Shown here in pieces: positions 16,864-25,381 of a stretch of 64,000 bases of DNA. The first letter of the stretch is position 1. Every line of letters starts with the position of its first letter. Under the pieces are notes generated by a model that saw only the letters and a program-made list of their open reading frames with translations, did no database searches and was not told the origin of the DNA. A program made the position numbers and the translations under genes. Source of the stretch: Cytobacillus depressus. Its GTDB lineage: Bacteria > Bacillota > Bacilli > Bacillales > Cytobacillaceae. Where the stretch lies: positions 1-64,000 of the forward strand of contig NZ_WBOS01000019.1 in assembly GCF_008923245.1 (NCBI RefSeq), in the 5' to 3' direction.

Positions 16864-17591
16864 AAAAATCCTCCGATAAAGCTTTGAATTTTCTCCATTT
16901 CTTTTAGCCAGTTTTCAATCTGATCTTTATTAAATTGGATGATAACGACAAAAGTATTCATTGCGACATGCGCAAACATTGGTACAATGATCCGCTTCGT
17001 TTTGACATATAAAAAGGCAAAGGTAAAACCCATTGCAGAGTATAAAAGAATATGTGCAAATTCAAAATGAGCAAGCGCAAAAATGACCGAACTAATGAGA
17101 GCTGAAAAGAAGAAATTTAAACGCTTGTGCAGGGTGCCAAAAAGGATTTTTCGGAAGACGATTTCTTCTAAAATTGGGCCAATGACAGAGCTAATAATAA
17201 CGACAACGGGAGCGGCTTCAATGAGACGAATAATTTGCTGCGTATTTTCAGAGCCCACTTCAATCCCGATCATTGTTTCGATATTTGCCGCAATCGATTG
17301 TGCGATCAATGCCAGAAACACGCCGCCGATAGCCCAAGCAATGGAAGAACCAACAGATGCCGTATTTCTCATAGAGTAGCTAGCTTTTATTTCTTTTCGA
17401 AGTAAAACTAATGTAAGAATTAATGTGATTGTAAAGCTGAAAACGATCCAAGAGGTTACGGCTAATGTCTCCATGTCCGCCATGCTTTTGCCATACAACG
17501 TTCCCCAATATACAATGAATGGGACCCCAATAAAGCTCGATAACTGCATACCTATATAAGCAATGAGAATATACCAAAATTCTTTCTTCAA
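16860..17591 (-). CDS. ydiL: CPBP family intramembrane metalloprotease YdiL
   Basis: 243 residues with about six to eight membrane helices. The CPBP (Abi) motifs are present: EEIVFRKILFG (motif EExxxR), FALAHFEFAH and AHVAMN. These hold the glutamate and histidine metal ligands of this glutamic-type intramembrane protease family. Relatives process prenylated proteins or take part in bacteriocin immunity, and the natural substrate here is unknown. It is divergent from groESL and coupled to ydiK by a 4-base overlap. Confidence 0.88.
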   Translation of the reverse strand: MKKEFWYILIAYIGMQLSSFIGVPFIVYWGTLYGKSMADMETLAVTSWIVFSFTITLILTLVLLRKEIKASYSMRNTASVGSSIAWAIGGVFLALIAQSIAANIETMIGIEVGSENTQQIIRLIEAAPVVVIISSVIGPILEEIVFRKILFGTLHKRLNFFFSALISSVIFALAHFEFAHILLYSAMGFTFAFLYVKTKRIIVPMFAHVAMNTFVVIIQFNKDQIENWLKEMEKIQSFIGGFL

Positions 17592-17780
17592 TATTTTATC
17601 TCCTTATTCAATGTCCTACCTTTCATTTTACCCGTAAAAAGGTTTTCGTATCAAATATTAGACTTAAGAAAACCGTTTGATGTCTTCTTATTAAGGTTAA
17701 ACTTTTATTTGTGCCTTTTACTTTTACAAATGCTGAAATGTACTTTTTTATATTTTTTGCTAAAAATTTGTGCTTCACTC

Positions 17781-17812
17781 TTGCAAATAGAGAGGAGATT
17801 CTTTAATATAAT
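17781..17812 (+). promoter_or_regulatory. groESL SigA-type promoter
   Basis: TTGCAA at 17781-17786 is followed by TAATAT at 17804-17809 (17-base spacer), with TATAAT overlapping at 17807-17812. The CIRCE operator begins 8 bases further on, where the transcript would start. Which -10 is used cannot be decided by eye. Confidence 0.6.
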
Positions 17813-17819
17813 AATTGTG

Positions 17820-17846
17820 TTAGCACTCAACTGACGAGAGTGCTAA
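17820..17846 (+). promoter_or_regulatory. CIRCE operator (HrcA site)
   Basis: TTAGCACTC, a 9-base spacer, then GAGTGCTAA is an exact match to the CIRCE consensus. HrcA binds it to repress groESL, and GroEL activity feeds back on HrcA. It lies 43 bases before the groES start. Confidence 0.98.
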
Positions 17847-17888
17847 TAAACTAAAAATTTACATATTTATTTGAGGAGGTTGTTTCAC

Positions 17889-18173
17889 TTGTTAAAGCCA
17901 CTAGGTGATCGAATTATTATCGAGCTTGTTGAAACTGAAGAAAAAACTGCAAGCGGCATCGTATTGCCGGACACTGCAAAAGAAAAGCCTCAAGAAGGCA
18001 ATGTAGTTGCTGTAGGAACTGGCCGCGTTCTTGATAACGGTGAGCGAGTAGCTCTTGAAGTTGCTGCTGGTGACCGTATTATCTTCTCAAAATATGCTGG
18101 TACTGAAGTAAAGTACGAAGGCAAAGAGTATTTAATCTTACGTGAAAATGACATTCTTGCTGTAATTGGTTAA
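17889..18173 (+). CDS. groES: Co-chaperonin GroES
   Basis: 94 residues beginning at a TTG codon (LKPLGDRIIIELVE follows), 8 bases after GAGGAGGT. Longer readings from upstream start codons would place the ribosome site inside the gene. The mobile loop (EEKTASGIVLPD) and the C-terminal EYLILRENDILAVIG are standard. It caps the GroEL barrel in the cytoplasm. A TTG start for groES is also used in Bacillus subtilis. It is under HrcA/CIRCE control and co-transcribed with groEL. Confidence 0.96.
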   Translation: MLKPLGDRIIIELVETEEKTASGIVLPDTAKEKPQEGNVVAVGTGRVLDNGERVALEVAAGDRIIFSKYAGTEVKYEGKEYLILRENDILAVIG

Positions 18174-18237
18174 TCAGCCAGTTAGCTTAAGACTTTTTTA
18201 AAGATAAATTTAAATATTATGAGGAGGTTTTTTTACA

Positions 18238-19866
18238 ATGGCAAAAGACATTAAGTTCTCTGAAGATGCACGCCGTGCGATGCTTCGCGGTGTAGATGCT
18301 CTTGCAAACGCAGTAAAAGTAACTCTTGGACCAAAAGGACGCAACGTGGTTCTTGAGAAAAAATTCGGTTCTCCGTTAATTACAAATGACGGTGTTACAA
18401 TCGCGAAAGAAATCGAATTAGAGGATGCTTTCGAAAACATGGGTGCAAAGCTTGTTGCTGAAGTTGCAAGCAAAACAAACGATGTAGCTGGTGACGGTAC
18501 GACAACTGCAACGGTTCTTGCTCAAGCAATGATCCGCGAAGGACTTAAAAACGTAACTGCTGGTGCAAACCCAATGGGTATCCGCAAAGGAATCGAAAAA
18601 GCAGTTGCTACAGCTGTACAAGAATTACAAGCGATCGCTAAGCCAATTGAAGGCAAAGAGTCCATTGCACAAGTAGCTGCAATTTCTTCTGATGATAAAG
18701 AAGTTGGTGCATTAATCGCTGAAGCAATGGAGCGCGTTGGCAACGACGGAGTTATCACAATCGAAGAATCAAAAGGTTTCACTACTGAGCTTGATGTAGT
18801 TGAAGGTATGCAATTCGATCGTGGATACGCATCTCCATACATGGTAACAGACTCAGATAAAATGGAAGCTATTCTAGAAAATCCATATATCTTAATCACA
18901 GATAAAAAGATCACAAGCATTCAAGAAATTCTTCCAGTTCTTGAGCAAGTGGTTCAACAAGGCAAGCCATTATTGCTTGTTGCAGAAGATGTTGAAGGGG
19001 AAGCGCTTGCTACATTAGTAGTAAACAAGCTTCGTGGAACATTCAATGCAGTAGCGGTTAAAGCACCTGGCTTCGGTGACCGCCGTAAAGCTATGCTTGA
19101 AGATATCGCGATCCTAACAGGCGGTGAAGTAATCACTGAAGAATTAGGCCGTGATCTTAAATCTGCAACAATCGAATCTTTAGGACGTGCTTCTAAAGTT
19201 GTTGTAACGAAAGAAAACACAACAATCGTTGAAGGTGCAGGAGACAGCGCACAAATCGCTTCTCGTGTAAACCAAATCCGCGTTCAATTAGAAGAAACTA
19301 CTTCTGAATTTGATAAAGAAAAACTTCAAGAGCGCTTAGCTAAATTAGCTGGTGGAGTAGCAGTGATTAAAGTTGGTGCTGCTACAGAAACTGAATTAAA
19401 AGAGCGCAAGCTTCGCATTGAGGATGCTCTAAACGCAACTCGTGCAGCTGTTGAAGAAGGAATCGTATCTGGTGGTGGGGTAGCTCTTCTTAACGTTTAC
19501 AACAAAGTAGCTGCTCTTCAAGAAGACGGCGATATCCAAACTGGTATCAACATCGTATTACGTGCGATGGAAGAGCCTGTACGCACAATCGCTCAAAACG
19601 CTGGCCTTGAAGGATCTGTTATCGTTGACCGCTTAAAGCGCGAAGATGTTGGCATCGGCTTCAACGCTGCTACTGGCGAGTGGGTTAACATGATCGAAGC
19701 TGGTATCGTAGATCCGAAGAAAGTAACTCGTTCAGCTCTTCAAAACGCTGGTTCCGTAGCTGCTATGCTTCTAACTACTGAAGCAGTTATCGCTGACAAA
19801 CCAGAACCAAACGCACCTGCAATGCCTGACATGGGCGCTATGGGCGGAATGGGCGGCATGATGTAA
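18238..19866 (+). CDS. groEL: Chaperonin GroEL
   Basis: 542 residues, the standard length. It has the family start KDIKFSEDARRAMLRGV, the ATP-binding LGPKGRNV and GDGTTTATVL, and the C-terminal GGM repeat (MGAMGGMGGMM). It folds proteins in the cytoplasm with GroES. The ATG follows GAGGAGG. The gene shows strong codon bias (for example CGT/CGC arginine and AAC asparagine), as expected for a very highly expressed gene. A terminator lies about 100 bases downstream. Confidence 0.98.
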   Translation: MAKDIKFSEDARRAMLRGVDALANAVKVTLGPKGRNVVLEKKFGSPLITNDGVTIAKEIELEDAFENMGAKLVAEVASKTNDVAGDGTTTATVLAQAMIREGLKNVTAGANPMGIRKGIEKAVATAVQELQAIAKPIEGKESIAQVAAISSDDKEVGALIAEAMERVGNDGVITIEESKGFTTELDVVEGMQFDRGYASPYMVTDSDKMEAILENPYILITDKKITSIQEILPVLEQVVQQGKPLLLVAEDVEGEALATLVVNKLRGTFNAVAVKAPGFGDRRKAMLEDIAILTGGEVITEELGRDLKSATIESLGRASKVVVTKENTTIVEGAGDSAQIASRVNQIRVQLEETTSEFDKEKLQERLAKLAGGVAVIKVGAATETELKERKLRIEDALNATRAAVEEGIVSGGGVALLNVYNKVAALQEDGDIQTGINIVLRAMEEPVRTIAQNAGLEGSVIVDRLKREDVGIGFNAATGEWVNMIEAGIVDPKKVTRSALQNAGSVAAMLLTTEAVIADKPEPNAPAMPDMGAMGGMGGMM

Positions 19867-19969
19867 GGCTTTTAAGCCATACATTTGAGAAATAGTTAAG
19901 GCTATTTTTCCCCCCGTTTTTCATTGAGTTTGTGAAGCAGTCCAATGTATAAATAGTTTGTAAGAAAGA

Positions 19970-20004
19970 GACTATTTCCTATTTAAAGGAGGTAGTCTTT
20001 TTTT
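19970..20004 (+). terminator. groESL terminator
   Basis: GACTATTTCCT (19970-19980) and AGGAGGTAGTC (19987-19997) form an 11-bp stem with two G-T pairs, followed by a run of seven T. The AGGAGG inside the 3' arm imitates a ribosome site but is explained by the hairpin. Confidence 0.8.
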
Positions 20005-20413
20005 GTTGCTAAAATTTGCATATCAAGATTTTATAGATGACCGCAAATTTAAGAAGGCTAAACCAATTAGCGGAGTAATCATTGTTACTAAAGAAAACTT
20101 TAATATGGTAAAGGGATTTGATGAAAGGTTTGCAGGATGGGGGAAAGAAGATAATGCATTTAAAGATGCAATGAATACTGTATGTGGACCTTATAAATGG
20201 CCAGAAGCAACCTCCATCTATCATTTATGGCATCCAAAGGTCGGATCTCGTGGTAACCCTAACTATCACAAAAATGTTAATTTATATAAACGTTACAATA
20301 ATAATAGAGGAAATTTAGAAGAAATGAAAAAGCTGATTATGGAGCGTGCCCAGAATAGAGAGTTTTTATGGATTGATGAACGGCTATCTCTAAACGATAA
20401 GCCAATTCTATAA
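20003..20413 (+). pseudogene. C-terminal fragment of a glycosyltransferase (Glyco_transf_7C-like)
   Basis: The frame encodes 136 residues at most. It contains GFDERFAGWGKEDNAF, a motif of the C-terminal catalytic part of galactosyltransferase-like GT families, followed by SIYHLWHP and a charged tail. The N-terminal nucleotide-sugar domain (about 100 residues or more) is missing and there is no room for it before groEL. The only apparent ribosome site lies within the groESL terminator stem, and the TTG start is in its T-tract, so translation is doubtful. It is best read as a truncated remnant left by rearrangement. It begins the accessory stretch that also holds two chimeric glycosyltransferase genes. 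Confidence 0.65.
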
Positions 20414-20447
20414 AAAAGGGGTGGACCAATATGCCATTCCCTCATAA

Positions 20448-20482
20448 AAAAGAGCTGTTATCTGTTTTGAACAGCTCTTTTT
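20448..20482. terminator. bidirectional terminator before sat
   Basis: AAAGAGCTGTT and AACAGCTCTTT form an 11-bp stem with A-run and T-run flanks. It can end both the plus-strand remnant and the minus-strand cysC-sat operon. Confidence 0.85.
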
Positions 20483-20484
20483 CT

Positions 20485-21624
20485 TTATGAATCCTGTAAT
20501 CCTTTGATTAAGACCTCTATCACCTCTGGGCGGCTAAATTCTGGAGGCGGCATTTCCCCATTTCGAAGCATTTCTCGAACCTTTGTACCTGATAGATGTA
20601 AATGGTCTGTTTTGTTATGTGGGCACGTTTTACTAGAAGCCATACTTTTGCACTTTGTACAATAAAAGCTATGTTCGAAAGAAAGAATCGTTATGCCAAT
20701 CTCTTCCAGGTTAAATTGGTTAAAGATTTTTTGGGCATCATAGGTTCCATAATAATTGCCAACTCCGGCATGGTCTCGCCCAACAATGAAATGTGTACAG
20801 CCATAGTTTTTGCGAACTAGAGCATGGAAGATTGCTTCTTTTGGACCAGCGTACCTCATGGATGCAAGAAAGATACCTAAATATACACGATCATTAGGAT
20901 AATAGTTTTTTAGCAACACTTCATAACTTTTCAATCGAATAGCTGCTGGAATATCATCGGGTTTTGTTTCGCCCACTAAAGGATTTAGAAATAAGCCGTC
21001 AACCATTTCTAGTGCTGTCTTTTGGATATATTCATGTGCTCTGTGAACAGGATTTCTTGTCTGGAATCCAACCACTGTGTTCCAATTCCTTTGTTGAAAT
21101 TCCTTTCTCACTTCTATGGGCGTTTTATAGTAGCGTTTAAAATCAGGATGTTTGAGTGGAAATTTTGTTAAAACAATTGGTCCTGCGGCATAAATATTGG
21201 AACGGTGCAAGAGTTTTTTGACACCAGGATGCTCAGGGTCAGCTGTTTGATAGACGTTTTCTGCTTCCTCTTTTTTATTTGGTGTATATAGTTCTTGAAG
21301 CTCTATTACACCATAAGTTTCATTTTCAAACGTAAGTCTCACTTTTTCCCCTATCTTTAGCTTTTGTGCTGTATCCTCTGTAACAGGAAGGGTAATCGGG
21401 ATACTCCAAACAATTCCGTTTGCCAATCTCATGTTCTGTAATACCGATTCATAATCATTTTTTCCGAGAAAACCAACCAGCGGGCTGTATGCTCCATTTG
21501 CGATTAACTCTAAATCGGAAAGTGCCATTGCATCCATTTCAATCTCAGATGCAAGTGCAGAAAAATTGTAATTTAAATCAACTCGATTTATTAACTTACC
21601 GCCGTGAGGAATACTTAATGTCAA
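20485..21624 (-). CDS. sat: Sulfate adenylyltransferase (ATP sulfurylase)
   Basis: About 379 residues, the length of Bacillus Sat. Active-site motifs are visible: QTRNPVHRAHEYIQK (the QxRNP and HxxH elements), GRDHAGVG and a C-terminal zinc-ligand-like CTKCKSMASSKTCPH. It makes adenylyl sulfate (APS) from ATP and sulfate. The TTG at 21624 is preferred because AAAGGAG lies 9 bases before it. A TTG two codons earlier directly abuts the cysC stop. It follows cysC in one operon. With cysC and a sulfotransferase close by, it may supply PAPS for sulfation as well as for assimilation. Confidence 0.93.
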   Translation of the reverse strand: MTLSIPHGGKLINRVDLNYNFSALASEIEMDAMALSDLELIANGAYSPLVGFLGKNDYESVLQNMRLANGIVWSIPITLPVTEDTAQKLKIGEKVRLTFENETYGVIELQELYTPNKKEEAENVYQTADPEHPGVKKLLHRSNIYAAGPIVLTKFPLKHPDFKRYYKTPIEVRKEFQQRNWNTVVGFQTRNPVHRAHEYIQKTALEMVDGLFLNPLVGETKPDDIPAAIRLKSYEVLLKNYYPNDRVYLGIFLASMRYAGPKEAIFHALVRKNYGCTHFIVGRDHAGVGNYYGTYDAQKIFNQFNLEEIGITILSFEHSFYCTKCKSMASSKTCPHNKTDHLHLSGTKVREMLRNGEMPPPEFSRPEVIEVLIKGLQDS

Positions 21625-21630
21625 AATCAA

Positions 21631-22260
21631 TCACTCCTTTATATTTAGTAAGAGGCCTGCCTTATCGAAAAGATATGAAATAAGAATTTCAACTGATTCA
21701 CCAATTGATAATTTATTAGTATCCATAACGATTTCAGGATTTTTTGGCTCTTCATAAGGCTGATCAATTCCAGTAAAATGGGGTATTTCTCCTTTTCTTG
21801 CCTTTTTATAAAGTCCTTTCGGATCCCTGTTTTCACACTCTTCAATTGAACATTTGACATACACTTCAATAAATTCACCTTGTTTAAAAAGCGCTCGTGC
21901 GTTTAACCTCTCTTTTTCAAATGGAGAAATGAGTGCTGAAAGTACCACGGTTCCAGCATCTACAAACAGCTTTCCTATTTCAGCTGTTCTCCTAATATTT
22001 TCTTGTCGATCTTCAGCAGTAAATGAAAGATTCTTATTTATACCATGACGGAGATTATCCCCATCTAATAAATAAACATTGATGTTTTTTTCAAATAATT
22101 TATGCTGAAGTGCATTGGCTATTGTAGATTTCCCTGATCCTGATAACCCCGTAAACCAAATCATTATACTTCTATGACCATTTTGTTTTTCTCGATCTTC
22201 TTTTTTTATAGCTGATTGATGCCAGAAAACATTATTTTTTGTCTCGTCATTATTATTCAA
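21631..22260 (-). CDS. cysC: Adenylylsulfate kinase
   Basis: 209 residues. The P-loop is GLSGSGKSTIAN near residue 36, followed by LLDGDNLRHGINKNLSF and DRQENIRRTAE, all typical of APS kinase. It phosphorylates APS to PAPS, the universal sulfuryl donor. It is directly upstream of sat in the same operon with no gap. The order cysC-sat differs from the B. subtilis cysH-cysP-sat-cysC operon, and no PAPS reductase gene is present here. This favours a role in sulfation, though assimilation elsewhere in the genome is possible. Confidence 0.93.
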   Translation of the reverse strand: MNNNDETKNNVFWHQSAIKKEDREKQNGHRSIMIWFTGLSGSGKSTIANALQHKLFEKNINVYLLDGDNLRHGINKNLSFTAEDRQENIRRTAEIGKLFVDAGTVVLSALISPFEKERLNARALFKQGEFIEVYVKCSIEECENRDPKGLYKKARKGEIPHFTGIDQPYEEPKNPEIVMDTNKLSIGESVEILISYLFDKAGLLLNIKE

Positions 22261-22615
22261 GAAGCTACTCTCCTTCCATATAAAAAATTTCGTTAAACAA
22301 AAACCAATTTTATTCGTAATACAGTTTATGTATGGATTGAGACATCGGAATCGGCATGTGTTAAAACAAACACAAGCCCAAGAAGTAAAAAATAGGGGGA
22401 GCTTAATATTTTTCGATAATCAAACTTACAATTATTGTTATATGGTGATTGGTATTCTAGGTTTCATTTACTATATTCAATGATCAACATTGTTTTTCAG
22501 CAAAATAACTAGTCCAACTTAATAGATGTATACATATTCTGTAACAGGAAGTAAACATTCATCAACAGTTTGGAAACATGCATTTTCCTATAAGAATTTG
22601 ATTGGGGAAGTGAAA
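22261..22615. other. Divergent intergenic region, no gene seen
   Basis: 355 A/T-rich bases between the divergent cysC-sat operon and the TauE-type permease. It should contain both promoters. I see no riboswitch signature (no S-box or T-box core). A GTGTT...AACAC dyad lies near 22355-22370. Confidence 0.5.
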
Positions 22616-23383
22616 ATGGAAGTATCAATTATTATTATGGGGGGGTTTGTTGGTTTTCTTGTTGGTTTGACTGGGGTAGGGGGAGCATCACTTTTGACCC
22701 CGTTGCTAATGCTAATTGGGATTAACCCTTTCGTAGCTGTTGGAACCGACCTATTTTATAATTCCATAACAAAACTGTTTGGAACAATCCAGCATTGGAG
22801 ACAGAAGACAATTAATGGCTGGTTAGTGTTGTATTTTTCTTTTGGCAGTATTCCAGGTGCAGTAATCGCTATCGTTTTACTTAAAGTTTTTGATTCTTAT
22901 TTTGAAAATCTAGAACTGATTATTAAGCATTCGATTGGGTATGTTCTTATTTTCGTAGCTGCGGCAATGGTTTTTCAAAACCTTTCTAGTAATCGTTTCG
23001 AAACTGGCCAAGTAACGAAAAATCCTGTAGAAGGAAAAAAAGTACTAACGATTCTGATTGGTTTCTTTCTAGGGTTTATTGTGGGTTTAACATCGATTGG
23101 GTCAGGATCTTTATTTGCACTTGCACTGTTATACATTTATCGTATTAGAACATCGAGTGTCGTCGGCACAGATATTGCACATGCTTTTGGTTTAGTAACT
23201 GTAGCTGGAATCCTGCATGCAGGTCTTGGTAATGTCGATTTTCTCTTGGTAGTTAACCTGTTAATAGGATCAATACCGGGAGTTATCTTAGGTAGTAAAG
23301 TATCCACAAAAGTACCGGCAAAACCCCTTAGATTCATTTTGGCAGTGATTTTATTCATTAGTGGTATAAAGATTATATTCTAG
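22616..23383 (+). CDS. TauE/SafE family anion permease
   Basis: 255 residues from the ATG at 22616, which has GGGGAAGTG upstream. An in-frame start 30 codons earlier adds an unrelated polar stretch. Two repeats of the family are visible: GGFVGFLVGLTGVGGASLLTPLL at the N terminus and GFFLGFIVGLTSIGSGSLFALALL in the middle, with about eight membrane helices. Members move sulfite, sulfonates or other organosulfur anions across the membrane. It stands between the PAPS-synthesis operon and the sulfotransferase, which suggests transport of sulfate or a sulfur compound. The direction of transport cannot be told. Confidence 0.85.
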   Translation: MEVSIIIMGGFVGFLVGLTGVGGASLLTPLLMLIGINPFVAVGTDLFYNSITKLFGTIQHWRQKTINGWLVLYFSFGSIPGAVIAIVLLKVFDSYFENLELIIKHSIGYVLIFVAAAMVFQNLSSNRFETGQVTKNPVEGKKVLTILIGFFLGFIVGLTSIGSGSLFALALLYIYRIRTSSVVGTDIAHAFGLVTVAGILHAGLGNVDFLLVVNLLIGSIPGVILGSKVSTKVPAKPLRFILAVILFISGIKIIF

Positions 23384-23459
23384 AAAAGCATAGCTGGATT
23401 TTCTTGTATCTAGGAAACCAGCTATGTTGTTTAAGTAGGATAAAAAGGAGTGAATTTGA

Positions 23460-24113
23460 TTGGAAACAAAAAAAATCGTTGAGAATGGCCGCTTTGATCT
23501 GCATTTGCATACCACCGCTTCCGATGGAATTTATTCCCCATGCGAAATTGTAAAAATGGCAGCCCAAATAAGCACCTGGAAAAAGAAGGCTGAACAGTAT
23601 TCTAAAGTATCTGTTTTTCAACTTCCTGCGAAAGTTACTTTAGGACAATGCTTGAATTTTGCTGTCAGCAAAGCAAAATATGAAATCATAGCAAAATTTG
23701 ATGACGATGATTATTATTCTCCGAACTATATAGCTCAGGCAATGCAAGTATTTGAGGAAAAACAAGCAGATATCGTAGGGGAATCTAAAGTGTTTACTTA
23801 CATACAAATGGATAAACGTCTGTGTATTCGAAAAACCTGGAATCCAATAGGAGGGGGGACTATTATGTTTCGAAAAAGAGTCTTTGAAAAAGTTCAGTTT
23901 CCAGCAAAAAACTCGGGAGAAGACAATGCTTTTTTAAAAGATGCAAAAAAAAGAGGTTTTAAAATCTGTACAACAAATCCATATAACTATGTCTATATAC
24001 GAAAGGGCCATAACCACCATGCATGGAAAGTATCTGGAAGGAAACTCAGAAGAAATTGTTCTAATATAATGATAACTAATGATTATATACCCCATGTTTC
24101 CCAAGCTCCTTAA
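23460..24113 (+). CDS. Chimeric ORF: PHP-domain N terminus fused to GT2 glycosyltransferase
   Basis: 217 residues from a TTG 9 bases after AAAAAGGAG. Residues about 12-35 (FDLHLHTTASDGIYSPCEIV) are the start of a PHP phosphoesterase, including its HxH metal motif. From residue about 37 the sequence becomes a GT2 glycosyltransferase missing its first 35-40 residues, but with the metal-binding FDDDDYYSP and the C-terminal GGGTIMFRKRVF and SGEDNAFL. Neither domain is complete: the PHP domain is only a stub and the GT2 lacks its first nucleotide-binding strand. The most likely cause is a deletion joining two genes. Translation signals look intact, so a protein may still be made, but activity is doubtful. 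Confidence 0.7.
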   Translation: METKKIVENGRFDLHLHTTASDGIYSPCEIVKMAAQISTWKKKAEQYSKVSVFQLPAKVTLGQCLNFAVSKAKYEIIAKFDDDDYYSPNYIAQAMQVFEEKQADIVGESKVFTYIQMDKRLCIRKTWNPIGGGTIMFRKRVFEKVQFPAKNSGEDNAFLKDAKKRGFKICTTNPYNYVYIRKGHNHHAWKVSGRKLRRNCSNIMITNDYIPHVSQAP

Positions 24114-24195
24114 ATGTATATTTTCGCATATATATTAGAATCGAAGAGAATTTAACTAGAAACAATAAATTTCAATCTGCAAAAGGAGTGAAATA

Positions 24196-24957
24196 ATGGA
24201 TATTCTGATTTCCGCAGCTACACATCGCTCTGGATCAACATTGTTACAGCGGATATTTAATGCACGAATGAAAACTTTAATTTGGGGAGAGCATAATGGG
24301 GTTTTAACAAATTTTTGTGAACTTGAAAAGAAGCTAAGTGATTACGCAAGCAAATTTGAACACCAAAGAGAAGTTTATTTTAAAACTAATGAAAATCCAT
24401 CTAACTGGATCGCCACTATGAATCCATCCAAAAAATTTATTGACAATGCTGTACATCATTCAGTAAAAGCTTTTTTAGATAACCTTTACGCGGAACATAA
24501 TAAAACCCATGATATTATTGGTTTTAAGGAAGTACGATACGGTCAAGCTGAACTGGAATTATTCAGGAAATGCTACCCCCATACCAAGATTATATTACTC
24601 GTTCGTAATCCTATAGATGTGTGGAGAAGCCATTCTAATCATTTAAAAAAAGAAGTTTACAATCATTCCCTAGAAAAGTTTATAAAAAAGTGGAGAAATC
24701 ACGTATTATATTATATTAATCTAGCAAAAAATGATCCTAATGCATACTTTCTAAAATACGAAGACATTGTAGCGAGAAAACCGAAAACCTTAAATACGAT
24801 CTTAGATGTAGCTGATATCACGATGGAAGAATTTAATAGCGTCCTAGATGTTAAAATAAAGGGGTTAAATAAGGGAACGACTAAGCCTAATGATTTACAC
24901 CGAATTGAAATGAAGTGTAGCGATATCATGGAGCAATTAAACTATCCAATTGGATAA
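24196..24957 (+). CDS. PAPS-dependent sulfotransferase family protein
   Basis: 253 residues. The 5'-phosphosulfate loop THRSGSTLLQRI lies at residues about 9-20, and the 3'-phosphate loop ILLVRNPIDVWRSHSNH near residue 135, as in the Sulfotransfer_1/3 families. The ATG follows AAAAGGAGTG. Such enzymes move a sulfuryl group from PAPS to a hydroxyl or amine on a glycan, lipid or small molecule. Sulfotransferases are uncommon in Bacillus. The cysC-sat pair, TauE permease and glycosyltransferase remnants beside it point to sulfation of a sugar-containing product, whose identity is unknown. Confidence 0.82.
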   Translation: MDILISAATHRSGSTLLQRIFNARMKTLIWGEHNGVLTNFCELEKKLSDYASKFEHQREVYFKTNENPSNWIATMNPSKKFIDNAVHHSVKAFLDNLYAEHNKTHDIIGFKEVRYGQAELELFRKCYPHTKIILLVRNPIDVWRSHSNHLKKEVYNHSLEKFIKKWRNHVLYYINLAKNDPNAYFLKYEDIVARKPKTLNTILDVADITMEEFNSVLDVKIKGLNKGTTKPNDLHRIEMKCSDIMEQLNYPIG

Positions 24958-24984
24958 ATTTTTATTTTTTTATGACTCGAATGA

Positions 24985-25194
24985 GTTAAACAACTCGTTA
25001 CCTGGGTTCTCGTACATGGAGACAACAATACAATGGTTGATTATCCGTTCGTTACCTATGCCCTCGCGCATGGAGACAATCTTAGCATTTTTCAGGGGAT
25101 AAGAGATAATCGGATATCTGCAGAACATCATAGCGGTGTTGGGGAAAAGCTGGAGGATTGGTTTTATGGAGATTTTAAAATCTGGGATAAATGA
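24985..25194 (+). pseudogene. Open-frame remnant with internal HGDN duplication, unrecognised
   Basis: An open frame of 69 codons without a start codon runs from 24985 to the stop at 25192. It reads as plausible protein (HHSGVGEKLEDWFYGDFKIW at the end) and contains two related segments, VTWVLVHGDN and VTYALAHGDN, 23 codons apart. A minus-strand frame over the same bases looks less protein-like. It may be the tail of a decayed gene. I do not recognise the family. Confidence 0.3.
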
Positions 25195-25339
25195 GAAAAT
25201 AGATGAAAAAAATACTAGCATCTTAAATTTCTATAAAGCTTGTCATTTTTCATTGTTATTCTTATAAAGAAGCATGTGAGCAATATGGTTTTGTTCTATG
25301 TTTTTTTTAGATTAAAAGATATAAATAAAAACTTAAAAG

Positions 25340-25381
25340 AGGGTGTCCCAAAAGTATAACTTTTAAAGGGGGGCACCCTTT
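25340..25381. terminator. GGGTGTCCC hairpin, possible terminator or IS end
   Basis: GGGTGTCCC...AACTTTTAAAGGGGGGCACCCTTT forms an imperfect inverted repeat ending in T. It resembles the ends of some Bacillus insertion sequences, but no transposase frame is next to it. The region 25220-25800 otherwise holds small dyads (such as GTGATTTTT/AAAAATCAC near 25690) and no gene I can support. Confidence 0.4.

Noticed and set aside
19985..20005. AAAGGAGG followed by TTG as translation start of the glycosyltransferase fragment
   Set aside because: The AGGAGG is the 3' arm of the groESL terminator stem and the TTG lies in its T-tract.
24970..25221. Minus-strand 83-codon frame
   Set aside because: No ribosome site and less protein-like than the plus-strand remnant covering the same bases.
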